From: Amycolatopsis granulosa | Lineage (GTDB): Bacteria > Actinomycetota > Actinomycetes > Mycobacteriales > Pseudonocardiaceae | Reading direction: 5' to 3' | DNA length: 64,000 nt | Assembly (NCBI RefSeq): GCF_011758745.1 | Contig: NZ_JAANOV010000001.1 | Span: 3,534,001-3,598,000, forward strand | In this document: positions 26,806-35,050 of the stretch, one piece after another | Position numbering within the stretch: the first letter of the stretch is position 1 | Layout: every line of letters begins with the position of its first letter | The notes under the pieces: generated by a model | What the model saw: the letters and a program-made list of their open reading frames with translations, nothing else | Databases searched by the model: none | What the model was told of the DNA's origin: nothing | Position numbers and translations under genes: made by a program

Positions 26806-27819
26806 CTACCGCCTGGACGAACTCCCACGATCGGATCCGCGCAGCACGGCCGACGGGGAGACGCCGAAGCGCTGCTTGAACTGCGCGGCGAAATCTCCGA
26901 GATGGACGAAGCCACAGCCCAGCGCCGTCGCCGTCACCGTGGTCGCGTCCGGCGCGGCCGCGGCCAGCAGGTCGTGGGCACGGTCGAGGCGCTCCGCGCG
27001 CAGCCACTCGCGCGGAGACAGGCCGACCTCACGGCGGAACCCGATCTGCAGGCTCCGCAGCGAGACGTCGCACTGCCGCGCCACATCAGCCAGCGACAAC
27101 GGCTCGGACAGGTGGGCCAGCATGTACTCCATCGCGCGCCGGACACGGCTCGTTGACGGGGACGCGGCCGTGCCCCCGAACCGGTCGGACAGATTGCTCG
27201 GGTGGCTGAGCAGCAAGGTCTCGACCAGCAGCGAGTCGAGCTGGTGGACCAGCCGCAACCGACCGTCGAGGCGCGGGTCGCCGACCAGCCGGACGGCGGC
27301 CTCGATGAGCGCCAGCAGCCCGCCGGAGACTCGGTGCACGGCGAGTTCGAACTGGACCGGCACCGACCCGGTGGTGCCGGCGAGCACTGCTGCCGTCCGC
27401 TCGACCCGCCGCCGATCCAGCCGCAGCACGATCTGGTCGAACTCGCCGTCGATCTCGAACCGGAAGTCGCCGTACGGGCTGACGACCGACGCCGTACCGG
27501 CCTCCAGGATCGCGGCCTGTCCGCCGTAGCGGTACCGGGCCCGGCCGGAGATGGGCAGGGTGAGGAGGAAGTTGTCCTCCTCCGGCGTCACCTCGGAAAC
27601 GGTGACGTCGGCCCCGTAGTACAGGCGGTTCAGCGAGAGGGATCCGCTGCCGAGGTGATCCAGACGGGTGGCGAGGCGGCCGCCGCGGCCACGCAGCCGC
27701 AACGCGTGCGGCCGCAGGGCGGACGTGCAGGCGTCCACCACCGCGTCGGCGTTCTCGGTGGCGGCCAGCAGCCGGGTGCCCTGGCCCCGGACGAGGTTCG
27801 CCAGTTCCGCGATGGACAT
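26806..27819 (-). CDS. AraC-family regulator (copy 1)
   Basis: 337 residues. N-terminal cupin-like sensor region (about 1-200, of the AraC_binding_2 type: DNFLLTLPISGRARYRYGG) and a C-terminal pair of HTH motifs (SLADVARQCDVSLRSLQIGF and GFVHLGDFAAQFKQRFGVSP). It lies between the hydrolase/SnoaL pair and the monooxygenase run and is closely similar over its full length to the regulator at 29175-30194. Likely activator of one or both runs. Confidence 0.93.
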   Translation of the reverse strand: MSIAELANLVRGQGTRLLAATENADAVVDACTSALRPHALRLRGRGGRLATRLDHLGSGSLSLNRLYYGADVTVSEVTPEEDNFLLTLPISGRARYRYGGQAAILEAGTASVVSPYGDFRFEIDGEFDQIVLRLDRRRVERTAAVLAGTTGSVPVQFELAVHRVSGGLLALIEAAVRLVGDPRLDGRLRLVHQLDSLLVETLLLSHPSNLSDRFGGTAASPSTSRVRRAMEYMLAHLSEPLSLADVARQCDVSLRSLQIGFRREVGLSPREWLRAERLDRAHDLLAAAAPDATTVTATALGCGFVHLGDFAAQFKQRFGVSPSAVLRGSDRGSSSRR

Positions 27820-27861
27820 GGTTCAGCTCCTCACGCAAGGGCCAGGGACCCGGTACTGGTC

Positions 27862-28608
27862 TCAGCCGGCTGTTTCGAGATGCGCCACGAGCTCGTCGTT
27901 GAACGGCCGGCCGATCCGCTGGACGGCATGCGGACTGCCCGGGAACAGCACGCGCTTGGCGGGGAGCGCGAGCGCGAGCGCGTCGGCCACGTCCTCGAAT
28001 CCGGGCGTTCCGCCACCGGTCACGACCAGCTTGGGGAACGGTGCCCTGGCGAGTTTCTCCACGGGCGCCCCGGTCTCCCACGGCCGTTCGGTCGTCAGGT
28101 TGCGGACTGCCTCCCGCATCGCCGCCGGGAGCGGCGACGGCAGCTGGAGGTCGATGTCGAGCACCTTCAGGAACCCGGCTGCGAACGACTCCAGGTCCCG
28201 GCTGTCCGCCCCGGCCCAGTACTCGCGGAGTGCGACGCCCAGCGCGTCGGCCGCCGGCCGGCCGGCCCCGTTGGGCAGGGCCGGTGGCTCGATCACGGTG
28301 AGCGAGCGCACCTTCTCCGGCGCCAGGGCCGCGGCCCGCATGGCGACCACGCCACCCATCGACGTGCCGACCAGGTGGGCACCGTCCTCGCCGAGGAACT
28401 CGACGATCTCGGCGGCATCGCGGTCCGGATCGATCCTGTCCGTCATCGGGCTGGGCCGGTATCCACGGCGGTACGGCGCGACGATCCGGTAGCGGTCGGC
28501 CAGCACCTGCTGCTCGCCGAACGCGGCAGCCGCGGAACTCAGGCTGCCGTGCACCATGACGATGCGGGGACCGGAGGTTCCCCACCGCTCCGCGGCGAGC
28601 CCGCTCAT
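27862..28608 (-). CDS. Alpha/beta hydrolase
   Basis: 248 residues. Oxyanion motif MVHGSLSS, Ser nucleophile elbow LVGTSMGGVV, His near the end in FPGSPHAVQRIG. Its ATG overlaps the SnoaL gene stop as ATGA. Lyase-type hydrolases of this size act on C-C or ester bonds in aromatic pathways; the substrate here is unknown. Confidence 0.92.
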   Translation of the reverse strand: MSGLAAERWGTSGPRIVMVHGSLSSAAAAFGEQQVLADRYRIVAPYRRGYRPSPMTDRIDPDRDAAEIVEFLGEDGAHLVGTSMGGVVAMRAAALAPEKVRSLTVIEPPALPNGAGRPAADALGVALREYWAGADSRDLESFAAGFLKVLDIDLQLPSPLPAAMREAVRNLTTERPWETGAPVEKLARAPFPKLVVTGGGTPGFEDVADALALALPAKRVLFPGSPHAVQRIGRPFNDELVAHLETAG

Positions 28609-29048
28609 GCCGGCTTCCCGTTGAGGGCCGCCTCGGCCTCAGCCCGGGCGAAGACACCGTTGTCGATGTCCAGCCGCCGGGTCCGGAACCGCCAGCCCTC
28701 CGGGGTCCGCTCCACGACGTCGCGGTAGATGCCGGAGGCGATGATGTACGGCGGCTTCTCGACTTGCAGCTTGGTGACGGCGCACGTGATGGTCGCCGTG
28801 TCACCGTCGCCGTCGACCACGTAGTTCGTCATGAGGTGGCGGGCGCCGTCCTCCTTGCCGGCCGCGATGTGCGCGTCGATGAACCCGCGGATCGCCGCGT
28901 GCCCGGTGAAGGTGCCGTACGTGGCGACGAACTCGCCGTCCGGCAGCCACGCACCCACCCACGCGTCCACGTCGTGGTCGTCGAGCGCGCGCATGTGCGT
29001 GTTCGACAGCTCGACGATCGCCAGCTTGTCCGCCACGGATAGGGACAT
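28605..29048 (-). CDS. SnoaL-like/NTF2-fold protein
   Basis: 147 residues, NTF2-like cone fold (VELSNTHMRALDDHDVDAWV, GEFVATYGTFTGHAAIRGFI, ERTPEGWRFRTRRLDID). Members are small isomerases, cyclases, dehydratases or ring-hydroxylase subunits. GAGGAG before the ATG. Coupled to the hydrolase gene downstream. The decayed gene at 34461-34862 belongs to the same fold family. Confidence 0.88.
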   Translation of the reverse strand: MSLSVADKLAIVELSNTHMRALDDHDVDAWVGAWLPDGEFVATYGTFTGHAAIRGFIDAHIAAGKEDGARHLMTNYVVDGDGDTATITCAVTKLQVEKPPYIIASGIYRDVVERTPEGWRFRTRRLDIDNGVFARAEAEAALNGKPA

Positions 29049-29060
29049 GTTGACTCCTCA

Positions 29061-29085
29061 ATTGCCGGCGGGCTTCGCCGGCAAT
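29061..29085 (-). terminator. Hairpin between AraC copy 2 and SnoaL gene
   Basis: A perfect 10-bp stem (ATTGCCGGCG and complement) with a 5-base loop. It lies between the AraC stop and the SnoaL ribosome site, only a dozen bases before the start codon. It could end the regulator transcript or attenuate entry into the downstream genes. Confidence 0.6.
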
Positions 29086-29174
29086 TCGCCGCCGCGGCCC
29101 GATCCGCTCGATTTGGTGCGTTGAGTCTGGGATCGGGGCCGGTCCGCCGATAGCGCGTACGCGAACGACGGCTA

Positions 29175-30194
29175 TCAGGTTCGCGACGAGGCGGTGCCGT
29201 ACGGAGGCCGGCGGAGCACGGCCGACGGGACCTCGCCGAACCGAGACCTGAACCGGGCAGCGAAGTCACCCAAGTGCACGAATCCGCAGCTCAAAGCGGT
29301 CGCGGTGACCGTCACGCCGTCCGGATCCGCCGCCGACAGCTGCGCGTACGCACGGTCGAGCCGCTCGGCGCGCAGCCACTCTCCGGGTGACATGCCGAGC
29401 TCGCGCCGAAAGCCGGCTTGCAGACTCCGCAGCGTCACCCCGCAGTGGTGCGCAACCGCCGACAGCGGGAACGGCTCTGACAGGTTCGCCACCATGTACT
29501 CCATCGCCTGGGCCACCCGCTGCGCGGACAGGGACTCGGCCATGCCGCCGAGTCGAGCCGTGAGGTTGCTCGGGTACACGAGCAGCAGCGTCTCGATGAG
29601 AACCGACTCGAGTTGGGACGCGAGCCGGGACCGGGGGCCGCCGGAACCCGGCTCGAACGCCATCCGGAGCGCGGCCTCGATCAGGTTCAGCACACTTGGT
29701 GTGGCGTGACTCGCCGCCAGCGAGAAGTGCACCGGCACCAAGCCGGCCGCCCCCGTGAGGGACCCGGCCGCCTGCTCGACCCGCCGCCGGTCGAAGCGGA
29801 CCAGCACCTGGTCGAACCCGCCGTCGATGTCGAGCCGGAACTTGCTGTAGGGACTGACGACCGACATGGCGCCAGGTCCCAGCAGTGCCGTCGCACCCGA
29901 ATACGTGAACCGGCTTTGCCCGGCCACCGGCAGGGCGAGGATGAACTCGTCCTGCTCGGGCGCCGCTTCGGAAATCGTCACGTCCGCGCCGTAGGACAGA
30001 CGGCTCATCGAGATCGCGCCGCTGGTCACGCACTCGAGGCGAGCGGCGAGGCGGTTGCTCCGATCGCGGACCCGCAGGGTGTGCGGGCGGACGGTCGACG
30101 CGCAGGCATCGACGACGGCTTCGACCCGATCGGTGCCGACCAGGAGCCGCGCCCCCCGGCCCCGGACAAGATCAGCGACATCGACGACCGACAC
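29175..30194 (-). CDS. AraC-family regulator (copy 2)
   Basis: 339 residues, paralogous to 26806-27819 along its whole length: compare VADLVRGRGARLL with LANLVRGQGTRLL, and GFVHLGDFAARFRSRFGEVPS with GFVHLGDFAAQFKQRFGVSPS. The GTG at 30194 was chosen because GAGGAGG stands six bases upstream; an open extension to 30551 has no support. First gene of the cluster. Confidence 0.92.
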   Translation of the reverse strand: MSVVDVADLVRGRGARLLVGTDRVEAVVDACASTVRPHTLRVRDRSNRLAARLECVTSGAISMSRLSYGADVTISEAAPEQDEFILALPVAGQSRFTYSGATALLGPGAMSVVSPYSKFRLDIDGGFDQVLVRFDRRRVEQAAGSLTGAAGLVPVHFSLAASHATPSVLNLIEAALRMAFEPGSGGPRSRLASQLESVLIETLLLVYPSNLTARLGGMAESLSAQRVAQAMEYMVANLSEPFPLSAVAHHCGVTLRSLQAGFRRELGMSPGEWLRAERLDRAYAQLSAADPDGVTVTATALSCGFVHLGDFAARFRSRFGEVPSAVLRRPPYGTASSRT

Positions 30195-30393
30195 GGGCCA
30201 CCTCCTCGCCAGCCAGGGTAGGCGGCAGCGCTCGGCCACTCCAGCGCGTGCGGGAGCGGCGGCCAGGTTCCGCGGCACGGACGGATCCGGTTCGCGCGGG
30301 GGAGCCACGACCAGGTGAAATCCAGGTGAAGTCCGGCGTGGAACGTCGGCCGGTCGGGTACGACCGAACAAAGGGCGGACGAGGGGAGGGGCG

Positions 30394-30645
30394 GTGGAAG
30401 CGACCCCGGACGACCATCCGGTCTGGGTGACCAGCGCCGAGGGCACCGCCGAGCACGCGGTGCCGGACACGGCGATGGCACCGGGCCTCGAGCTGGAAGC
30501 GGTGTGCGGGGCACGTTTCCTCCCGGCCGCGATGACCGCCCCGCCGGGCAAGACGTGTGCCGAGTGCCTGGCGTACTTCCTGGTGCCGGCCCCACGCGAA
30601 CCCGAGCCACGCCGCCTGTGGCGCCGTTATGCGGCGAAGCACTGA
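30394..30645 (+). CDS. Small Cys-containing hypothetical protein
   Basis: 83 residues starting with GTG behind a GAGGGGAGGGG ribosome site. It contains LEAVCGARFLPAAM and GKTCAECLAYFL, giving three Cys that might bind a metal together with His22. This arrangement recurs in small actinobacterial proteins of unknown role. Cytosolic. Confidence 0.65.
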   Translation: MEATPDDHPVWVTSAEGTAEHAVPDTAMAPGLELEAVCGARFLPAAMTAPPGKTCAECLAYFLVPAPREPEPRRLWRRYAAKH

Positions 30646-30784
30646 GGCCAGCGGGACGGGGACCCCGCACGGGATTCCGCTGCGCCGCCACGTTCCAGGA
30701 GAACCCGGTCCACTTCGGACTCCGGAACCACTGATCCGGTGACGGCGGCCCGCGCGGCCCGGCGCAAGCACCCATACTGGGGAC

Positions 30785-31180
30785 ATGAACCAGCCGGAGC
30801 CGTTGTTCAGCTCGTCCCGGGCCTTCCGCTTGTGGCGCTACAGCGTTGAGCACTCGGAGCTGGTCCTGCGCACCGACGACGACCCGGAGGACCTCGTCGA
30901 ACTGTTGTTCGAGGGTGTCCTGTCGATGCGCTTCGACCAGCTCCGGTTCGCCGACATCGTGGTGGGCCGGGCCGAGGACCACGTCCTGCAGAGCCCGACG
31001 GTCGACATCCCGCACCTGTGCATCGAGCTGGGAGCGGCCGGTCACAGCGCCGAGGTGGTGTGCCGCCGCCTGACCTGCGTCGGCGGTACGTACCCCGACG
31101 GCAAGGTCCTGTGGATGGTGTCCGCCGGGCGGCCCCGCTCGCGCCGCCACGCCGAGATCCCGGCGGTCAAGCGCACCTGA
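30785..31180 (+). CDS. Conserved hypothetical protein (131 aa)
   Basis: A compact alpha/beta protein starting MNQPEPLFSSSRAFRLWRYS with VEHSELVLRTD and IELLFEGV-like strands, no membrane segment. It lies 30 bp upstream of dusB on the same strand and may be co-transcribed. I do not recognise a domain. Confidence 0.75.
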   Translation: MNQPEPLFSSSRAFRLWRYSVEHSELVLRTDDDPEDLVELLFEGVLSMRFDQLRFADIVVGRAEDHVLQSPTVDIPHLCIELGAAGHSAEVVCRRLTCVGGTYPDGKVLWMVSAGRPRSRRHAEIPAVKRT

Positions 31181-31209
31181 GGCACGGGTGGCCGGGGTCA
31201 CCGGGGACA

Positions 31210-32355
31210 ATGGCGGACGTGACCGCGACCCTGAGCAAGCCCGCACTGAAGATCGGCCCGTACCAGGTCGATCCCCCGGTGGTGCTCGCCCCCATGGCCG
31301 GCATCACGAACGTGGCGTTCCGGCGCCTGTGCCGCGAGTACGGCGCGGGGCTGTACGTGTGCGAGATGATCACCGCCCGCGCCGTCGTCGAGCGTCATCC
31401 GGGCACGATGCACATGATGACCTTCGACCGGGGCGAACACCCCCGGTCGATGCAGCTCTACGGCGTCGACCCGAAAACCATGCGGGAAGCGGTCAAGATC
31501 ATCGTCGGTGAGGGCCTGGCGGACCACATCGACAGCAACTTCGGCTGCCCGGTCGCCAAGGTCACCCGCAAGGGCGGCGGCGCGGCCCTGCCGTACAAGC
31601 GGAAGCTCTTCGCGCAGATCGTGCGGGCCTCGGTGGAGGCCGCCGGCGCCGCGGGTGTGCCGTTCACGGTGAAGTTCCGCATCGGCATCGACGACGACCA
31701 CCACACCTTCCTCGACGCCGGCCGCATCGCCGAGGCCGAGGGCGCGGCGGCGGTGTCGCTGCACGCCCGCACGGCCGCGCAGCGCTACTCGGGCAAGGCG
31801 GACTGGAGCGCCATCGCCCGCCTGAAGGAAGCCGTGCAGACCATCCCGGTTCTGGGCAACGGCGACATCTTCACCGCGGACGACGCGCTGCGGATGGTCG
31901 CCGAGACCGGGTGCGACGGCGTGGTCGTCGGCCGGGGATGCCTCGGCCGGCCGTGGCTGTTCGGCGAGCTGGAGGCGGCGTTCGCGGGCCGGCCGATCCC
32001 GGCCGGGCCCAGCCTCGGCGAGGTCGCGCAGGTGCTGCGGCGGCACGCGGAGCTGCTGGTCCAGCACGACGGCCACGACAAGGCGATGCGGGACCTGCGC
32101 AAGCACATGGCCTGGTACTTCATGGGCTTCCCGGTCGGCTCCGAGCTGCGCCGCCGGTTCGCGATGGTGTCGTCGATGGCCGAGCTCGACGAGCTGATCG
32201 GCCAGCTCGACCACGCGGCGCCCTTCCCCGCCGACGCGCTCGGCCCGCGCGGCCGGCAGGGCTCGCCCGGCAAGGTCACGCTGCCGCACGGCTGGCTCGA
32301 CAACCCTGACGACGACCTGGTGCCCGAGGCCGAGGACATGCACTCCGGCGGCTAG
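31210..32355 (+). CDS. dusB: tRNA-dihydrouridine synthase
   Basis: 381 residues, FMN-binding TIM barrel followed by a helical tRNA-binding domain. Seen: VLAPMAGITNVAFRRLC (flavin site), NFGCPVAKVTRKGGGAAL with the catalytic Cys, HARTAAQRYSGKADW, and the phosphate-binding end VVVGRGCLGRPW. It reduces specific uridines in the D-loop of tRNA using NADPH. ATG 31210 starts the conserved domain; the open extension to 31018 runs over the previous gene. Confidence 0.95.
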   Translation: MADVTATLSKPALKIGPYQVDPPVVLAPMAGITNVAFRRLCREYGAGLYVCEMITARAVVERHPGTMHMMTFDRGEHPRSMQLYGVDPKTMREAVKIIVGEGLADHIDSNFGCPVAKVTRKGGGAALPYKRKLFAQIVRASVEAAGAAGVPFTVKFRIGIDDDHHTFLDAGRIAEAEGAAAVSLHARTAAQRYSGKADWSAIARLKEAVQTIPVLGNGDIFTADDALRMVAETGCDGVVVGRGCLGRPWLFGELEAAFAGRPIPAGPSLGEVAQVLRRHAELLVQHDGHDKAMRDLRKHMAWYFMGFPVGSELRRRFAMVSSMAELDELIGQLDHAAPFPADALGPRGRQGSPGKVTLPHGWLDNPDDDLVPEAEDMHSGG

Positions 32356-32420
32356 CGACCGCCCCGGCGATCCGATCATTTCGCCCGATCGGTGCCGCTT
32401 TCTGGTAGACACCATGCTCG

Positions 32421-33653
32421 ATGGGCAAGCTGACTCACCGCGCCAGGGCGAAGGCCGACTACCTCTGGTTCATCGGATCTCGTGAATGGCCGGTGTTCGT
32501 CTCGGCGCTCGGCGTGCTGCTCGGCCTCGTCACGCTGGTGCCGAGCGCGGTCGGCATCGTGCTGTCGGTGGTCGCACTGGCCCTCGGTGTCCTGACGCTC
32601 GTGCGCGACGTGCGGATGCTGCGCGGCCGCTGGGCGGCCTACGAGTTCGCCACGATCGCCGCACCCTTCCCGCACGCCGACGTGCCACCCCCGGCCGGCT
32701 ACCCCGCCGCCCGTTACCTCGACCTGCCCGGACGCGGAACCGCACTGGTCAGCGACCAGATCGACCGGACACTGTGGACACAACGGTTCCCGGTCGAGGT
32801 CGCGCCGGAGCCCTACCGGCTGCCGGCGGAGCTGAAGGCGACCGCGCCGTACGTGCTGCCGCTGCGGGCGCACGGGAGGTTGCTGTTCAACGGCAGGGTG
32901 CTCGGGATGCGGGGTGAACCGCTGCCGTCGGTCGGTCACGGCGCGCCGGTCCGGCTGCAGCGCACCCGGTTCTTCGACGCGCAGTGCTCCAACGAGCTGG
33001 CCACGCTGCGGATCGCCCGCCGGGACACCGACCAGGTCTTCGACTTGCGCCGGCACCTGATGGTCGACACCGCGGGACGCCTGCGCACGCTCGCCGAGAG
33101 CCGGCTGGCCGACATCGTCGGGGTGTCCACGGTGGCGGTCACGACCGACGGGTTCGTGCTGGTGGTGCTCCAGTCCCACCGCAACTCGGCCAGCCAGTCG
33201 CTGCTCGCGCCGTCCGGCAGCGGGTCCCTGGAGCCGCGCGACCTCGGCGGCGACCTGCACGAGGTGGTGCGGGCGGGCATGGAACGGGAACTGTGCGAGG
33301 AAACCGGGGTGGGCCGTGACGAGATCCGGCGGACGACGGTCGTCGGGTTCGCGCGGTGGATGGACCGCGGTGCGAAGCCGGAGTTCTTCGGGCTCACCGA
33401 GTTGTCGGTGGGCAAGCAGGACCTCCTCGGCCGCCGGCCGAGCCGGTCGGAGCGCCAGTTCACCGCGGCCGTGCGGTTCGAGGAGATCGACCTGGCCGCC
33501 TGCGGGCGCGAGCTGGCGGCCGGCGCGGAACTGCCGTCGTTGCCCGCGCTGGTCGAGCAGAGTGGTTCACTGCCCCTGCTGCTGGCCCTCCGCGCGGCCG
33601 CGTTGTGGACAGTTCGTACCGGTCTGGAGGAGGACGACCGTGTTCACCCCTGA
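32421..33653 (+). CDS. Membrane-anchored protein with C-terminal Nudix domain
   Basis: 410 residues. Two transmembrane helices at about 20-62 (WPVFVSALGVLLGLVTLVP and IVLSVVALALGVLTLV) are followed by a soluble region and a Nudix box near 275-297 (HEVVRAGMERELCEETGVG). The REL-EE-G core is intact, though the first Gly of the consensus is shifted. Such an anchor is unusual for Nudix hydrolases. The substrate (a nucleoside diphosphate derivative) is unknown. The middle region (about 100-250) carries no motif I know. Confidence 0.8.
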   Translation: MGKLTHRARAKADYLWFIGSREWPVFVSALGVLLGLVTLVPSAVGIVLSVVALALGVLTLVRDVRMLRGRWAAYEFATIAAPFPHADVPPPAGYPAARYLDLPGRGTALVSDQIDRTLWTQRFPVEVAPEPYRLPAELKATAPYVLPLRAHGRLLFNGRVLGMRGEPLPSVGHGAPVRLQRTRFFDAQCSNELATLRIARRDTDQVFDLRRHLMVDTAGRLRTLAESRLADIVGVSTVAVTTDGFVLVVLQSHRNSASQSLLAPSGSGSLEPRDLGGDLHEVVRAGMERELCEETGVGRDEIRRTTVVGFARWMDRGAKPEFFGLTELSVGKQDLLGRRPSRSERQFTAAVRFEEIDLAACGRELAAGAELPSLPALVEQSGSLPLLLALRAAALWTVRTGLEEDDRVHP

Positions 33654-33813
33654 CCGCCGCGCCCGCCTGCGCGACTTCCTGATCGCCGCGGCCCAGGCCG
33701 ACCACCGGATCAGCGGTGCCGCACGGACCGGATCGGCAGCGGCCGGGCGAGAAGACCAGGCCGCACCGCTACGGGAGATGACCCGGCGCCCACACCGGGA
33801 GGCGCGCTCGTGA
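33640..33813 (+). pseudogene. Truncated nucleotidyltransferase (N-terminal remnant)
   Basis: 57 codons from a GTG with GGAGGA upstream. The first 43 residues (RLRDFLIAAAQADHRISGAA then RTGSAAAGREDQ) look like the start of a minimal nucleotidyltransferase domain, where a G-S-x-A-x-G motif precedes D-x-D. The frame then turns into unrelated Arg/Pro-rich sequence and ends before the catalytic Asp pair. It is therefore probably a 3' truncated gene. Alternatively it is a short real protein of unknown role. Confidence 0.5.
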
Positions 33814-34187
33814 GCTGGCGACCACCGGACGGATCGCCGCCGGACAATCGACGGCTCGAACGGTACCGGCGCCGGGCCGGGCGGGTACACCGCGGCTCGG
33901 GTGGTGCGGGCCTGATCTTCGTCGAGCCCGAGGTGCGCTGGACCCAGGTGGGCGGCGCGCTGTGGTGGCGGCGCTGGTCGGCCCCGCACTACGCCGCGCA
34001 CCTGTGGATGGCGTTGCCGTGGCTCGGCGTTTCGGTTACGGACACGATCGTCGACGCCCGTTTCCTGGAAGCCGAGTTGGCCGATTGGGATGCCGGACGA
34101 TTCGCACTACACTGCGAATCGCTCGCGGTGGAGTGGTTGAGCCTGGAGGAATCCCGCGAGCTCGCCAGGATCGAATTCGGTTTGTGA
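33810..34187 (+). CDS. Hypothetical protein (125 aa)
   Basis: The GTG overlaps the previous stop as GTGA. Trp-rich protein (RWTQVGGALWWRRWSAPHYA, HLWMALPWLGVSV) with an acidic C-terminal half. No transmembrane segment is certain. Function not recognised. Confidence 0.6.
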   Translation: MSWRPPDGSPPDNRRLERYRRRAGRVHRGSGGAGLIFVEPEVRWTQVGGALWWRRWSAPHYAAHLWMALPWLGVSVTDTIVDARFLEAELADWDAGRFALHCESLAVEWLSLEESRELARIEFGL

Positions 34188-34231
34188 CTCACACCTGAGC
34201 CGCAGCGTTTCGCGCCGGTAGCTTGTGTCGG

Positions 34232-34498
34232 ATGTGGGACCTTCTCGGCGACCTGGTGGGTTCGCTGCTCGGCGCTCCGTCGGTGGAGCGGGATCCGGGT
34301 CAACCGCGGCGGCGGGAGCGCGTGTCACGGAGGCAGGAGCAGTTCGTGTCCGGAGGCGAAATCCGGCTCCGGTGCGCGATGCGATGGCCCGCCGGAGGCG
34401 TACCGCGGTGGCGTGCCGGCACACTGCGGTTGTCCCGGCAAGGCAGCGAGATCCGGATCATTACTGTCCTCGGCGCGCTGACACCTTGCGGTAGCTGA
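34232..34498 (+). CDS. Short hypothetical protein, possibly truncated
   Basis: 88 residues starting MWDLLGDLVGSLLGAPSVER, with RLRCAMRWPAGGVPRWRAG in the middle, ending GALTPCGS. Its 3' end overlaps the decayed SnoaL-like gene on the other strand, so the true C-terminus may be lost. No family recognised. Confidence 0.45.
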   Translation: MWDLLGDLVGSLLGAPSVERDPGQPRRRERVSRRQEQFVSGGEIRLRCAMRWPAGGVPRWRAGTLRLSRQGSEIRIITVLGALTPCGS

Positions 34499-34862
34499 TG
34501 CGCCATCCCTGTGGTTCCCGGCGGAGCACATCTTCATACACCGCCGATCCGCTCGTCCCGTCGGCAGCGATCACAAGCGCTTTCGAGCGCGCCCTCACCC
34601 TCCCGTCGTCCAGGTCTGCGATGACGGTATTGGTGACGTGGTGCGCCAACGGCTGTTCCTACTGATCGCGGCTACCACGCACCAATTCCCGCATGGCCCG
34701 CAGGCCGCGCAGCGTGCCGTACCCGTAGTCCGTGACGTCGAAGACGACATCGTCGGTGAACACCTCATCGAGCCGATCCCAATCCCGATCGTCCGCCACA
34801 TGTCCGTGCAAGGCGATCACTTCATGAATCGCGACCCGGTCCTCGGCCGTGATGTTCAGCAT
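34461..34862 (-). pseudogene. SnoaL-like/NTF2-fold gene with in-frame amber stop
   Basis: A continuous frame of about 133 codons encodes an NTF2-fold protein, but codon TAG at 34661-34659 splits it. The upstream part runs MLNITAEDRVAIHEVIALHG to LVRGSRDQ; the downstream part resumes in the same frame with EQPLAHHVTNTVIADLDDGR and ends RISYRKVSARRGQ. The two halves are both needed for the fold, so a single CAG-to-TAG type change probably inactivated the gene. It sits among other remnants at the edge of the integration hotspot. Confidence 0.82.
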
Positions 34863-34880
34863 CTGCGCCCCTCCGCCGCT

Positions 34881-35003
34881 TCAGTGGGCCAACTCGGCGA
34901 GCAGGCCGACAGTCCGGTTTTGTTCGGCTGCGGTTCCGTAGGGCGCGGCCATGAACTCGGTGACACCAGCATCGCGGAGCCGGGTGAGGGCCCGTGCCTG
35001 GCG
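34881..35003 (-). pseudogene. C-terminal remnant of an LLM-class flavin-dependent oxidoreductase
   Basis: The last 37 or so codons (ALTRLRDAGVTEFMAAPYGT, then AAEQNRTVGLLAELAH) match the typical end of F420- or FMN-dependent LLM-class oxidoreductases. Upstream of about 35003 the frame no longer resembles the family. The rest of the gene is gone, probably lost when the adjoining island arrived or rearranged. Confidence 0.7.
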
Positions 35004-35050
35004 AAAGCCTACGCTTGCCGCTTCTCTACCTCGTGGATCTGAGGGGCCTG

